Shown here in pieces: positions 26,514 to 35,827 of a stretch of DNA of 64,000 nucleotides. The notes under the pieces were generated by a model. The model was not told where the DNA came from and did no database searches. It was given only the letters and a program-made list of their open reading frames with translations. A program made the translations under genes and the position numbers. The DNA is from Anaeromicrobium sp. GTDB taxonomy: Bacteria; Bacillota; Clostridia; Peptostreptococcales; Thermotaleaceae. The stretch covers positions 1-64,000 of the forward strand of contig NZ_JAOART010000032.1 in NCBI RefSeq assembly GCF_025210435.1, in the 5' to 3' direction. Within the stretch, counting starts at the first letter, position 1. Each line of letters opens with the position of its first letter.

Positions 26514-28019
26514 TTCCCATTTAATTTCTATTACCTGTTTTTTATTTTCTTTGTCTATTTTATATATTTTTATATAATCTATTAATTCATTTATTATAAA
26601 GTGGTCTAACATTTTAATTTCTTCATTGAAAATTATATTATGATTTTTCTTTTCACATTTATTTTTCTTAATCTCCCATTGAATATTCTTCACATGGGCC
26701 AATAGATTTTTTCTGTCAGCCATGATTTCTTCTTTTATAATATGAAATTCCATTTCATCTATTTTTTCCTCTACTTTATCCATATATAATCTTTTTAAAT
26801 TAATATTAATTTTATTTAATTGACATATGAAATTATTGTATTTTTTTTCTAATACTCTAAGTTCTGATTTTACTTTATCATTATTATTTAAAATATAAAA
26901 AAGCTTATCCTTGTCTATTTTCTCTCTTAGATGGAAATTTATCCTATCTATTATTATTTTTTTTAACATATCTACCCTTATACTAGTACTTTTCCTTTCA
27001 GTTAAGCACCTTAAATATTCTTTTTCAGCAACCTTAACATATGTTAGCTTTCCACCACATTCACCACATATTACCTTTGAAAAAAGTATGTGACTCTTGC
27101 CATTCTTAGTTATTCTACTTTTATTATCTAACTTTTTTTGTACAAGTTGAAAATGTTTTTTATCTATTATAGATTCATGGACATTTTTTACTACTACCCA
27201 GTTCTCTTTTGGTATATTTATCACTTTAGTATTCTTATAATTAATTTTCTTTCGTTTTCCCTGAACCATATTACCTATATATACTTCATTTCTCAAAATC
27301 CTTTTTACAGTAGTTTTATTCCACTTACTAATCTGTGAAGATTTTCTATAATTATATCCACATTTTATTTTATACCTACTAGGAGTCAATATGTTTTTTT
27401 TGTTCAATATTTTTGCAATGCCATTTGTACTATTCCCTTCCATATATAAGTTAAATATGTTTTTAACGATCTGGGCTGCCTCCCCATCGATTATTAACTT
27501 ATTCTTATCATTCATATCCTTTTTGTACCCAAATGGCGCAAATGCTCCTATGAATTTACCATCTCTTTGTTTTACTTGTAGTGTTGCTTTAATGGCTTCA
27601 CTAATATCCTGTGAATACCATTCATTCATTAAACTATTTATTTGCCTTGTCTTTTTATTTTTTTTATCCCTTGTATCCACATTATCAGTCACACTTACAA
27701 ATCTTATATTCCACTGTATGAATTTATTGTGAAGATATTTTTCTATAGTCTCTATATTTCTAGAAAATCTCGATTGATGCTTGCAAAGGATTATATCAAA
27801 ATTTCCGTCCTTCCCCTCTTGGATCATTCTAATAAAATTAGGTCTATGGTCATTAAGTCCCGAATAGTCATCATCTATGTAAATTTTATATATTGACCAA
27901 TTTTTCTCTGTAGCATATTTAATTAATAGTTTTTTCTGATTCTCTATACTTTCACTAAATAGGCCAAGTTTACGATCATCTTCATCACTTAATCTACAAT
28001 ATATGGCAACCCTATCCAT
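26499..28019 (-). CDS. Large serine recombinase of the intervening element
   Basis: This 506-residue site-specific recombinase most likely integrates and excises the 13.2-kb element. The N-terminal resolvase domain has AIYCRLSDED with catalytic Ser11 and the arginine-rich CKHQSRFSRN near 79-88. The recombinase domain follows (about 155-260, APFGYKK, GIAKILNKKNI). A zinc-ribbon CGECGG is at 318-323 with Cys338, but the usual fourth cysteine is not apparent, so the ribbon is short or altered. A coiled-coil C-terminus follows. It is the only recombinase here. It lies about 3 kb from the left border rather than beside it, which is unusual. A 38-aa ORF ends 4 bp before its start. Confidence 0.93.
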   Translation of the reverse strand: MDRVAIYCRLSDEDDRKLGLFSESIENQKKLLIKYATEKNWSIYKIYIDDDYSGLNDHRPNFIRMIQEGKDGNFDIILCKHQSRFSRNIETIEKYLHNKFIQWNIRFVSVTDNVDTRDKKNKKTRQINSLMNEWYSQDISEAIKATLQVKQRDGKFIGAFAPFGYKKDMNDKNKLIIDGEAAQIVKNIFNLYMEGNSTNGIAKILNKKNILTPSRYKIKCGYNYRKSSQISKWNKTTVKRILRNEVYIGNMVQGKRKKINYKNTKVINIPKENWVVVKNVHESIIDKKHFQLVQKKLDNKSRITKNGKSHILFSKVICGECGGKLTYVKVAEKEYLRCLTERKSTSIRVDMLKKIIIDRINFHLREKIDKDKLFYILNNNDKVKSELRVLEKKYNNFICQLNKININLKRLYMDKVEEKIDEMEFHIIKEEIMADRKNLLAHVKNIQWEIKKNKCEKKNHNIIFNEEIKMLDHFIINELIDYIKIYKIDKENKKQVIEIKWEFKGL

Positions 28020-28023
28020 AAAA

Positions 28024-28140
28024 TCACTCTGACTCTCCCATCTTTTCTCTCTCTATCTTTTCTAAAATTTTAGCAAATACTTCTTCCATACATACTTCTT
28101 CACCATATTTATCCACTACTATATATTTTATATCTTTCAT
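28024..28140 (-). CDS. 38-aa ORF upstream of the recombinase
   Basis: The frame runs MKDIKYIVVDKYGEEVCME and ends GESE, 38 residues, acidic. Its ATG follows a strong GAGGGGGAT ribosome site at about 5 bp, and its stop is 4 bp before the recombinase ATG, so the two are likely translationally coupled. Nothing in the sequence names a function. Its place makes a recombination directionality factor or regulator a reasonable guess, no more. Confidence 0.6.
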   Translation of the reverse strand: MKDIKYIVVDKYGEEVCMEEVFAKILEKIEREKMGESE

Positions 28141-28265
28141 ATAATCCCCCTCATAAATTATATTAAAGATACATTTTGTCCTAGAAGAAACCAAAAGACA
28201 AAAAAGTCACCTAAAAAAAATGATTTCCATATTGTTAAGAAAATATAAAAATTTATAACCATAAG

Positions 28266-28302
28266 AAAAATGGCTAAGTTCATAGAACCCAGCCATTTTA
28301 AA
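28266..28302 (-). terminator. Terminator of the first chemoreceptor gene
   Basis: On the minus strand AAAATGGCTGGGTTC pairs with GAACTTAGCCATTTTT, ending in a T-run, 40 bp past the stop. Confidence 0.8.
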
Positions 28303-28338
28303 TATAATTCTTCCCAGTAAAATTGCCTTACTAATTTA

Positions 28339-29712
28339 TTAAATTTCAAATTTATTTAAAAGATTTTCTAATTTATGTGCCCATTGTGATAACTCTGAAC
28401 TAGAGATTGCCATTCCTTGTACTGATGTACTTTGCTCTTCTATAGATGCAGACGCTTCCTCCATTGAAGTGGCATTTTCTTCCGCTATAATAACTAAGTT
28501 ATCCATTATAGTTAAAATTGTATTTTTTCCACCTTCTAAGGTCTGCCCCGAATCATTTAATCCCCCAATTGCTTCTTTAGAACTTTTCACCCCACATGTT
28601 ATTTTTCCATATCTTTCTTCTATATTTTTCACACTTTCAGATTGGTCTTTAACTATTTCATTTACAACTTCAACTGATTCTGAAACAATTTCAAACTTAA
28701 TCATAAGCTCCTTTATTACATTATCTATTTCTTTAGTAGAACTTGTAGACTGTTCTGCTAATTTTCTAATTTCTTCTGCCACTACAGCAAATCCCTTACC
28801 ATGTTCTCCTGCACGAGCTGCTTCTATGGCAGCATTTAATGCTAATAAATTAGTTTGTTCTGCTATTTGAGCAATAACGGCACTAGCTGCTCCTATTTTT
28901 GTGGAACTCTTATTAGCTTCTATACTAGCATTATGTATATCCTGTGCTGCTTCCCTTGTAGCTTCAGTTTTTTGAACTAAATCATTTAATGCCTCTAATC
29001 CTTCTTCTACATTTTTATCTATCTGATTAGAACTCCTATTTAATCCATCTAAATAACTTTGATTCATACTTACAATACTCCCCAAGATAGATGCATTTTC
29101 TGTACCCATTTGAGTATCTTCCGCTTGACTATTTGCATTAGCTGCAATACCTTCTATAGTTTTAGCAATTTCTTCTGACATTGATGAAGTTTCCTGTGAC
29201 GAATTTGATAGTTCTTTAGATGATTGGATTACTTTAAAAGAAGTATCTTCTATTTCTTTTAAGATTATTCTTAGGTTATCTGTTATAGATTGAACTCCTC
29301 GTCCTATTTCACCAATCTCATCTTTCCTATTAGTTAATTTTATATTCAAATCTTCTCTAATGTCTAAGTTAGCAACTAAATTTGCTGCTTTAGATACTTG
29401 TATCATTGGTGATTGTATATGCTTTGCCATTAAAAATGTTATAATAAGACCAAATATTAATGATGAAGGTATAATTATAGCCATCATATTCTCCATCCTC
29501 TTTAATAGTAATAGACCTTCTGATTCCTCTACTATAGGAGAATCTCCATTTTTATCTACATGCCCAAGGGCTACTTCATTTACTTTATTTTCATTTATTA
29601 CGTCCTCTTTGATAGTATAGTAAAAAAATCCAGATATTAATATTATTGGTATTAGTCCTGTAACTATAAACATTGTTATTAGCTTATATTTCATTTTAAA
29701 ATTTTGCACCAT
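28339..29712 (-). CDS. Methyl-accepting chemotaxis protein with minimal sensor
   Basis: The 457-residue chemoreceptor has two transmembrane helices (about 11-30 and 75-95) separated by only about 45 extracytoplasmic residues, too short for a Cache or four-helix sensor, then HAMP and the signalling domain. The CheA/CheW-binding tip reads [40 protein letters not shown]. It may sense through the membrane, HAMP or a partner. The ATG at 29712 is preceded directly by AAGGAGTGAT; longer in-frame starts lack a ribosome site. It lies in the 13.2-kb element with no other chemotaxis genes, so it would feed the host's pathway. Confidence 0.93.
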   Translation of the reverse strand: MVQNFKMKYKLITMFIVTGLIPIILISGFFYYTIKEDVINENKVNEVALGHVDKNGDSPIVEESEGLLLLKRMENMMAIIIPSSLIFGLIITFLMAKHIQSPMIQVSKAANLVANLDIREDLNIKLTNRKDEIGEIGRGVQSITDNLRIILKEIEDTSFKVIQSSKELSNSSQETSSMSEEIAKTIEGIAANANSQAEDTQMGTENASILGSIVSMNQSYLDGLNRSSNQIDKNVEEGLEALNDLVQKTEATREAAQDIHNASIEANKSSTKIGAASAVIAQIAEQTNLLALNAAIEAARAGEHGKGFAVVAEEIRKLAEQSTSSTKEIDNVIKELMIKFEIVSESVEVVNEIVKDQSESVKNIEERYGKITCGVKSSKEAIGGLNDSGQTLEGGKNTILTIMDNLVIIAEENATSMEEASASIEEQSTSVQGMAISSSELSQWAHKLENLLNKFEI

Positions 29713-30043
29713 ATCACTCCTTAAATTTAAATACATAAATGCATAAATAATGAGGATTTTCAAATCCCCCTTATTTTTCTCCTCTTAGCTGACTAATCTA
29801 AAGTATTCTTAAAATAAAGTTTTTTGGCAATTGTAATTGGAATATCTCCATACGCTACCACACATGAGAATTATTATCATTTCCGCAATTCATTATATAC
29901 TTCTGCCCCTATTTTGTAAATAGTAAATTTTAATTTATCACAATTTTTTTGCAATTTTCATCAAAAACAGAGATTAAATACTCATAAATTTCCTTCTTTC
30001 CCCTACTATAAATGCATATTTATTAATTTTTTAAGTTTCATTT
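29713..30043. other. Non-coding stretch upstream of the chemoreceptor
   Basis: No gene is supported here. It holds the chemoreceptor leader and a Fur-like dyad at 29865-29879. The rest is AT-rich with no strong promoter pair or hairpin that I can justify. Confidence 0.5.
29865..29879 (-). promoter_or_regulatory. Fur/PerR-box-like dyad
   Basis: The 15-mer TGAGAATTATTATCA matches the 7-1-7 consensus TGATAATNATTATCA at all but one informative position. It lies about 155 bp upstream of the chemoreceptor start. In AT-rich DNA such a match can arise by chance, so a metal-response role is only possible. Confidence 0.35.
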
Positions 30044-30202
30044 AAGGCATATAAAAAAATAAACTAGTCAATTTCCTGAGGGATTCGGATTATTTTCAAG
30101 GCATGGTGAGCGAGCATATTGAACATATGTAAGCGATTCCATAACGAAGAAAATAATTCAAATAACCAGTGAAATGACTAATTTTTTTTTGAATATGCCT
30201 AA
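30044..30202 (+). repeat. Family B foldback repeat, full-length copy (159 bp)
   Basis: The ends AAGGCATAT and ATATGCCTAA are inverted. Inside, TAGTCAATTTCCTG pairs with CAGTGAAATGACTA, and GGATTATTTTC pairs with GAAAATAATTC, so the whole unit can fold into one long hairpin with a GC-richer loop near 30103-30150. Fragments occur at 5036, 17275, 22280, 40753, 53784 and 57600. It is non-coding and lies between the sulfatase-like and chemoreceptor genes. It resembles a MITE. Confidence 0.75.
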
Positions 30203-30293
30203 TCTCTATTTACTTTTTTTATTTATTCTATTGAATAAGAAATAAAAACTGCTTCATTTACAATTAGAAGCAGTTTTATATTTTAAAATAAAT

Positions 30294-32219
30294 TTATTTT
30301 TCTATTGGTGTCATTATATTGAAATCTGGATCAATTTTATCTTGTAGCCATAAGAATATAAGCCACTTACAAAGGTCTCCCTCTACTATAATTGATGAAC
30401 TATCTGCCTTGTTATTTGTTGTTGCTAGTTCATATAATGTGTCCTTTGACATGGTAACTGTCACATCAGCATACTGTGCAAGCTCATTGCTTAAATATCT
30501 AAAAATTCCTCTTTTAACTTCAGTAGATGCCACTTCTTTTCTATCTGGAATTATGAAGTTTATTTTATAATTAAAATCTCCAGCCTTTAACCCATCTATT
30601 CTAATGGATAGTAAATACAAAACGTTCTCAAGTGGTAATGCATTTAAAACATCATCCGTTATAAAAGAACCGGCCATTGGAATCTTGCCAAAACGCAGTT
30701 CCCAAGCTCCCATTAAATATTCATTCCTCCAAGGTCCTGATTCGGCTATATATCCAAGTTGTTCTAAAGCATCAGCACACAAAAGCTTTGCATCCCTATT
30801 ATTAGGATTTGCATAAATAACTTGTTTTGTTACTTCTGCCACCCATTGATATTCTCCATTCTTAAAGGATTTCTTTGCCTTTTCTATAATAGAATCTTCT
30901 CCTCCCATATATTCTACATATTTTTTCGCCGAATCTTCTGGAAGAAGTTTATTTAAATCTACTGGATTTCCATTATACCAACCCATATACCGTTGGTAGA
31001 TAGCCGTTACATTGTGATTTACCGTTCCATAGAATGGACTATTGTACCATTCTTCACTTAAGGTCTCTGGAAATTTAACCATTCTTCCAACCTCATCTAT
31101 AGTATATCCTTGATTTATCAATCTTAAGGTTTGATCGTTCATGTATTGATATAAATCCCTTTGTTTTTCTAAATAGTCTATACAGTACTTAGTCCCATAT
31201 CTAGGCCAGTTGTGGACTTCAAATACGGATTCTAGACTACTTCCAAATAAATCTATTGCCTGTTGTATATACTTTGCCCAGGCAACTGGATCCCTAACCT
31301 TTGCCCCCCTTAATGTGTATATATTATGAAGGGTTGCAGTGCAGTTTTCTGCAATACATAAAGATTTTTTACTTGGAATATATATATTCATTTCTGCTGG
31401 TGCTTCCGTATTTGGAGTTAATTGAAATTGCATAGTTACTCCATCAATTGTTTTCTCTACATATTCTTCTTTTTCCTTTAAAGCTATTTCTTCAACATTT
31501 TTTGTAAGAGTATATGTTCCTAAAGAAGCATATTTCCCAATTCCACAGTCGATTTGTCCTTTTTTGTCTCGAGGCAATATCTCACCATACATATATATGC
31601 CACGACGTGACATGGCAACTCCAGCATTAACATTTTCCTCTATTACCGCATCGGAAAATCCACTCGGTACATATACTTTTATATCATCTTCTGTACAACT
31701 ATCCAATACACCTAAGACGCCTCCATAATGATCCACATGGGAATGGGTAATTATTATGGCACTAATAGGAATATGTCCAAAATATTCGTTAACTATACTT
31801 ATAGCAGCTTCTGCCGTTTGTTTTGAAGTTAAACATCCAATTATAATCCAACCTGTGCTTCCCTTAATTAAACTCATATTAGCAAGGTCAAAGCCCCTTA
31901 CTTGATATATATCATCTGTAACTTTAAATATACCTGCATTTAAATTCAACTTACCTTGTTCCCAAAGCTTTGGATTAGCAGTATAAGGAATTTTATCCTT
32001 AATTAAAAAGGCGTACCTCTCTAAATCCCACACAGGTATTATACTATCATTTCTTCTAATTACAGGTAATCCCGCATCTACAACTACATTCTCCTCTGCC
32101 AGCTCTTTTTCTATCTTTAATCTGTCAAAATCTATATTCTTATATACTTCTTCATTTATTATTATAGTTTTAAGGGTAGCATCTTTTCTAAAAGAATTAA
32201 GTTCTTTATTTTCATCCAT
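30294..32219 (-). CDS. Alkyl-sulfatase-like metallo-hydrolase (SdsA1/BDS1 type)
   Basis: The 641-residue protein follows the linear alkylsulfatase plan: an N-terminal metallo-beta-lactamase domain with THSHVDHYGG near residue 165, zinc-ligand regions such as APAEMNIYIP and VHNWPRYG, a dimerisation region (about 400-520, with NNRDAKLLCADALEQLGYIAESGPWRNEYL) and a C-terminal SCP2-like domain. Family members hydrolyse primary alkyl sulfates. There is no signal peptide, so it is probably cytoplasmic, unlike the secreted Pseudomonas enzyme. It lies inside the element between the chemoreceptor and pst genes; no sulfate-ester transporter is near. The real substrate is unknown. Confidence 0.88.
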   Translation of the reverse strand: MDENKELNSFRKDATLKTIIINEEVYKNIDFDRLKIEKELAEENVVVDAGLPVIRRNDSIIPVWDLERYAFLIKDKIPYTANPKLWEQGKLNLNAGIFKVTDDIYQVRGFDLANMSLIKGSTGWIIIGCLTSKQTAEAAISIVNEYFGHIPISAIIITHSHVDHYGGVLGVLDSCTEDDIKVYVPSGFSDAVIEENVNAGVAMSRRGIYMYGEILPRDKKGQIDCGIGKYASLGTYTLTKNVEEIALKEKEEYVEKTIDGVTMQFQLTPNTEAPAEMNIYIPSKKSLCIAENCTATLHNIYTLRGAKVRDPVAWAKYIQQAIDLFGSSLESVFEVHNWPRYGTKYCIDYLEKQRDLYQYMNDQTLRLINQGYTIDEVGRMVKFPETLSEEWYNSPFYGTVNHNVTAIYQRYMGWYNGNPVDLNKLLPEDSAKKYVEYMGGEDSIIEKAKKSFKNGEYQWVAEVTKQVIYANPNNRDAKLLCADALEQLGYIAESGPWRNEYLMGAWELRFGKIPMAGSFITDDVLNALPLENVLYLLSIRIDGLKAGDFNYKINFIIPDRKEVASTEVKRGIFRYLSNELAQYADVTVTMSKDTLYELATTNNKADSSSIIVEGDLCKWLIFLWLQDKIDPDFNIMTPIEK

Positions 32220-32295
32220 AATGTTACCTCCCTATATTACATTACTTTATTTTATGTCCATGCCTCGATAGATGTTCCTACTTTTCATGTACAAC

Positions 32296-32337
32296 AGAAT
32301 ATCCTTTAATTTTAAATTTAAAATTAAAGGATATTCT
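32296..32337. repeat. 42-bp perfect palindrome
   Basis: Two 21-base arms (left arm beginning AGAATATCCTTTAATTTTAA) are exactly complementary with no loop. It lies between pstB and the sulfatase-like gene, downstream of the pstB terminator. No T-run follows on the minus strand. It could be a secondary terminator, a protein-binding dyad or a cruciform. Confidence 0.7.
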
Positions 32338-32341
32338 TTAT

Positions 32342-32391
32342 AAAAAAAAACTGTTACTGGAAGAATGATTTTATCCAAATCTTCCAGTAAC
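32342..32391 (-). terminator. Terminator of the pst operon
   Basis: On the minus strand GTTACTGGAAGA pairs with TCTTCCAGTAAC and is followed by nine T. The stem begins inside the last codons of pstB, so it was built into the coding end. Confidence 0.92.
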
Positions 32392-33126
32392 ATAGTCATT
32401 AGTTTTTTCATTTGTTGGGTTATTAAATACTTCCTTTGTATCTCCATATTCCATCAATTCTCCCATTAAGAAGAATGCCGTATTATCAGATATTCTTGCG
32501 GCTTGAGCCATGTTGTGAGTAACTATTACTATGGTATAATTTTTTTTCAATTCCTTAATAAGTTCTTCTATCTTCAATGTAGCAATAGGATCTAATGCAG
32601 ATGTGGGTTCATCCATGAGTAGTACATCAGGTTCTACAGCTAAAGCTCTGGCTATGCAAATACGTTGTTGTTGTCCTCCTGATAGGCCTAATGCGTTCTT
32701 GTTTAATCTATTCTTTACTTCATCCCAAATAGCCGCTCCTTTTAAGGATTTTTCTACTATTTTATCTAATTCCTTTTTATTTGTTATTCCATGTATTCTA
32801 GGTCCATATGCTATATTGTCATAAATGCTCATTGGAAATAAATTAGACTTTTGAAATACCATACCTACCCTTTTTCTCAAATCTGTAATATCAATATTAT
32901 TATCATATATATTTTCTTCCTCTAATAAAATCTCTCCATCTATTTTCACATTATTTACTAAATCATTCATTCTGTTTAAAGTCTTTAAGAAAGTAGACTT
33001 TCCACAGCCTGAAGGACCAATTAAAGCTGTTACCTTATTCTTGGGAATTTCTATAGTTATATTTTTTAATGCTTTGAAACTACCATAATGTAAATTTAAA
33101 TCTTTTATAGAAAATTTAGTATTCAT
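32371..33126 (-). CDS. pstB: Phosphate ABC transporter ATPase PstB
   Basis: PstB powers high-affinity phosphate import. The 251-residue ATPase shows Walker [10 protein letters not shown] near 38, signature LSGGQQQR near 145, and Walker [14 protein letters not shown]. Typical PstB features are [11 protein letters not shown] after Walker A and the end [10 protein letters not shown]. The ATG at 33126 has AAAGGGAGG upstream; the earlier in-frame codons lack a ribosome site. It is last in pstC-pstA-pstB. No phoU follows, whereas phoU usually comes after pstB. Confidence 0.97.
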   Translation of the reverse strand: MNTKFSIKDLNLHYGSFKALKNITIEIPKNKVTALIGPSGCGKSTFLKTLNRMNDLVNNVKIDGEILLEEENIYDNNIDITDLRKRVGMVFQKSNLFPMSIYDNIAYGPRIHGITNKKELDKIVEKSLKGAAIWDEVKNRLNKNALGLSGGQQQRICIARALAVEPDVLLMDEPTSALDPIATLKIEELIKELKKNYTIVIVTHNMAQAARISDNTAFFLMGELMEYGDTKEVFNNPTNEKTNDYVTGRFG

Positions 33127-33139
33127 AAAATCCCTCCCT

Positions 33140-33934
33140 TTACTTAGCATATTTAAAGACTTTAGTTATTCTATGTGCCATTAGGTTAATAAGAACTACT
33201 AGTATTATTAATAGGGTTGCCGTAGCAAAGGATTCCTCAAAAGAAATACCTTCTTTAGCCAAGACATACAAGTGAACAGAAAGACTTCTTCCAGAACTAA
33301 ATATTCCCTCTGGCACCCTAGGAACCATTCCCGCTGTTAAATATACTGCCGCCGTCTCTCCTACAATTCTTCCTATGGTCAAGATTACAGCTCCCATAAT
33401 TCCAGGTATGGCACTTGGTAATACTACCTTTCTTATGGTTGTTAATTTAGTTGCCCCTAATGCAAGGGATCCTTCCCTATAAGCCATAGGTACAGATTTT
33501 AAAGCTTCTTCTGAAGTTCTTATTATGGTAGGTAATACCATAATACTTAAAGTTATGGATCCTGCTAATATGGAAAATCCAAACTTTAAAAAGGTTACGA
33601 AAAATATCATACCAAAGAGTCCAAATATTATGGATGGTATACCTGCTAAGGATTCTACTGCAAATCTAATCAATTTAATAAGTTTTCCTTCTTTCGCATA
33701 CTCTACCAGATATATGGCAGCACATATTCCTATTGGGACAGATATACTTATGGATGACAAAATTATATAACAAGTACTAATTACCATTGGGAAAATATCC
33801 TTTATAAAATGTAAATTTATTCCTCTAATACCCTTTGATACTATATATCCTATTATTAAAAGAAATATTGCACTAGTTAATAAAGTTCCTCCAATTACTA
33901 CATTTTTCAGTATTCTATCTTTTACTTTTTTCAT
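33140..33934 (-). CDS. pstA: Phosphate ABC transporter permease PstA
   Basis: PstA is a six-helix permease of 264 residues. The EAA-type loop reads [32 protein letters not shown], and [15 protein letters not shown] follows, both typical of PstA/PstC. It overlaps the pstC stop (TAATG) and is 13 bp before pstB, showing tight translational coupling. It acts in the membrane as a heterodimer with PstC. Confidence 0.96.
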   Translation of the reverse strand: MKKVKDRILKNVVIGGTLLTSAIFLLIIGYIVSKGIRGINLHFIKDIFPMVISTCYIILSSISISVPIGICAAIYLVEYAKEGKLIKLIRFAVESLAGIPSIIFGLFGMIFFVTFLKFGFSILAGSITLSIMVLPTIIRTSEEALKSVPMAYREGSLALGATKLTTIRKVVLPSAIPGIMGAVILTIGRIVGETAAVYLTAGMVPRVPEGIFSSGRSLSVHLYVLAKEGISFEESFATATLLIILVVLINLMAHRITKVFKYAK

Positions 33935-34857
33935 TATGCTTCACCCCTATATACTGTAAATGTAATTAAACAATTAAGTAGCATTATAAACATGAAAAGT
34001 ACAGCTCCTGTTGCAAATAGGGCCTCTTGATGTAACCCAAATGCATACCCCATCTCTATGGCTATATTAGCAGTTAGTGTACGAACAGGTGCCACTATGG
34101 ATTTAGGAATAATAGGTGTATTTCCTGCCACTAGGATTATTGCCATAGTTTCTCCTACTGCCCTTCCTATTCCTAATATTACAGATGTTAGTATTCCTGA
34201 TTTTGCAGCTGGAAGTATAACCTTAAAAACAGTTTCCATATAAGATGCTCCTAATGCAAGGGAACCTTCTTTATAAGCCATTGGAACTGCCTTTATACTA
34301 CTTTCAGAAATACGTGTTATAGTTGGAAGTATCATTATTCCTAGTACAATACCCCCTGCTAGTAAACTATTTCCTCCTCCAGGACCACCTAATGTATCAT
34401 TAATTAAAGGTACTATGACCATAAGACCAAAAAATCCATATACTACAGATGGAATAGCACTTAATAACTCTACTATGTTTTCAACTATTCTAGCATATTT
34501 CTTATTTCCTACTTCTCCCACATATATGGCTGTACAAACTCCTATTGGAACTCCTATTAAAATTGCCAAGAGGGTTACTAATATGGACCCTATAATCATA
34601 GGAAATATTCCATACACATCTGCCGATGGCATCCACTCTCCACCTAGGAAGAAGCTTTTCATTCCAATTTCATAAATGGCTGGTAGACCTTCTACAAAGA
34701 TATACCCACTTATGATAAATATCCATAAAATACTTACTATGGCACTAAACTTAAACATATTTGTAAACACGTATTCTATAATATCTTGTCTTTTGATTCC
34801 AATCCTTTTTTCTTTTATTATTTTTCTATCTACTAATCTGCCTATAAACTCAGACAT
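33934..34857 (-). CDS. pstC: Phosphate ABC transporter permease PstC
   Basis: PstC is the partner permease, 307 residues. After a longer cytoplasmic N-terminus (about 35 residues) it has six helices. The EAA-like loop [32 protein letters not shown] and GRAVGETMAIILVAGNTP are clear. GPGGGNSLLAGG in the middle is also typical of the family. AAGGAGCTGAT precedes the ATG. It begins the pstCAB transcript with its own Pho-box region, separated by a terminator from phoB. Confidence 0.96.
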   Translation of the reverse strand: MSEFIGRLVDRKIIKEKRIGIKRQDIIEYVFTNMFKFSAIVSILWIFIISGYIFVEGLPAIYEIGMKSFFLGGEWMPSADVYGIFPMIIGSILVTLLAILIGVPIGVCTAIYVGEVGNKKYARIVENIVELLSAIPSVVYGFFGLMVIVPLINDTLGGPGGGNSLLAGGIVLGIMILPTITRISESSIKAVPMAYKEGSLALGASYMETVFKVILPAAKSGILTSVILGIGRAVGETMAIILVAGNTPIIPKSIVAPVRTLTANIAIEMGYAFGLHQEALFATGAVLFMFIMLLNCLITFTVYRGEA

Positions 34858-34918
34858 TTTAATCAGCTCCTTTATTTTCTTAACCTAAGTTTATTTTAGA
34901 CTTCTTTTATTATGTTAT

Positions 34919-34946
34919 ATTAAATTCAATGTAAAGTTTTTGTTAA
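34919..34946 (-). promoter_or_regulatory. Pho-box-like repeats before pstC
   Basis: On the minus strand TTAACA, TTTACA and TTTAAT occur at exact 11-bp spacing (34941-34946, 34930-34935, 34919-34924). This matches the known Gram-positive PhoP/PhoB direct repeat TTNACA every 11 bp. It lies about 62 bp before the pstC start. Confidence 0.75.
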
Positions 34947-34973
34947 GTTTTATAATACTTTAAACAAAAAAAC

Positions 34974-35012
34974 TCTATCAAAGGCGTTTATACCTTTAAT
35001 AGAGTTTTTTAT
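34974..35012 (-). terminator. Terminator of phoB
   Basis: On the minus strand AAAACTCTATTAAAGG pairs with CCTTTGATAGAGTTTT, ending in T-runs; it overlaps the phoB stop. It insulates pstCAB from phoB. Confidence 0.85.
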
Positions 35013-35701
35013 TTCACAGAAAGTTTATATCCCACTCCCCTTAAGGTTTTAATATAAGAGGAAACCTTGCTACCTTCTAGCTTTTTTCTTAAATTTCTAA
35101 TATGCACATCTACAGTTCTAGTTTCACCATAATAATCATAACCCCATATTTTTTCTAAAAGGCTTTCCCTTGTAAATACTTTCTCCTTATTTTTGACTAA
35201 TAATAGTAATAATTCAAATTCCTTCTTTGGAAGATCTATTTTTTCATCCTTTATGCTAACTTCACGGGATTCTTCATTTATTTTAATATCTTCTATAGTT
35301 ATTTCCACAGTTTCTTCTTTCTTTTCACCCTGTGATTCACTTCTTCTTAAGACAGCTTTTATTCTAGCAATTAACTCTCTAATCCTAAAGGGCTTTGTTA
35401 TATAATCATCAGCCCCCACTTCAAGTCCAATAACCGTATCAATTTCTTCCCCCTTAGCTGTAACCATTATGACTGGAAGATTTTTTTTCTTTTCTTTAAT
35501 TATTTTTAAAGTTTCTATTCCATCTAAAATAGGTAACATTACATCTAAAAGGACTAAATCTATATTTTCCTCTAATTTTTCTATGGCCTCTTGTCCATCT
35601 TCTGCAGTAACAACTGAAAATCCATTACTTTCTAAGTTGTATTTTAAAAGTTCTAATATATGAATTTCATCATCCACAACTAGTATATTTTTTTCTTTCA
35701 T
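35009..35701 (-). CDS. phoB: PhoB/PhoP-type response regulator
   Basis: The 230-residue OmpR/PhoB-family regulator has a complete receiver: acidic pair Asp10-Asp11, phospho-acceptor Asp53 in LLDVMLP, and Lys103 in ITKPF. The C-terminal winged helix contains LPKKEFELLLLLV and VFTRESLLEKIWGYDYYGETRTVDVHIRNLRKKL. It lies between pstS and pstC and all three units carry Pho-box-like repeats, so it probably activates them under phosphate limitation. No sensor kinase phoR is in the window; it would need a partner elsewhere. Confidence 0.92.
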   Translation of the reverse strand: MKEKNILVVDDEIHILELLKYNLESNGFSVVTAEDGQEAIEKLEENIDLVLLDVMLPILDGIETLKIIKEKKKNLPVIMVTAKGEEIDTVIGLEVGADDYITKPFRIRELIARIKAVLRRSESQGEKKEETVEITIEDIKINEESREVSIKDEKIDLPKKEFELLLLLVKNKEKVFTRESLLEKIWGYDYYGETRTVDVHIRNLRKKLEGSKVSSYIKTLRGVGYKLSVK

Positions 35702-35761
35702 GTTCTCACCGCCTTTATATTATTAATACCCACCTACTATGATAATATAATAATATAATAA

Positions 35762-35778
35762 TATTAAATCTACGTTAA
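35762..35778 (-). promoter_or_regulatory. Weak Pho-box-like repeats before phoB
   Basis: TTAACG (35773-35778) and TTAATA (35762-35767) on the minus strand are 11 bp apart. With AT-rich surroundings this is weaker than the pstC and pstS sites but suggests autoregulation. Confidence 0.45.
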
Positions 35779-35788
35779 ATTTTAACCA

Positions 35789-35821
35789 AAAAAGATTCAA
35801 CCCCCTTAGAGTTGAACCTTC
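35789..35821 (-). terminator. Terminator of pstS
   Basis: On the minus strand AAGGTTCAACTC pairs with GGGTTGAATCTT and is followed by a T-run, 7 bp past the pstS stop. Confidence 0.88.
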
Positions 35822-35827
35822 TTTTAT

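Noticed and set aside
28158..28349. 63-codon open frame after the chemoreceptor
   Set aside because: It overlaps the chemoreceptor terminator, lacks a ribosome site and has a composition explained by AT-rich sequence.
32247..32447. 66-codon frame across the pstB end
   Set aside because: It crosses the pstB terminator and the 42-bp palindrome out of frame with pstB and has no family resemblance.
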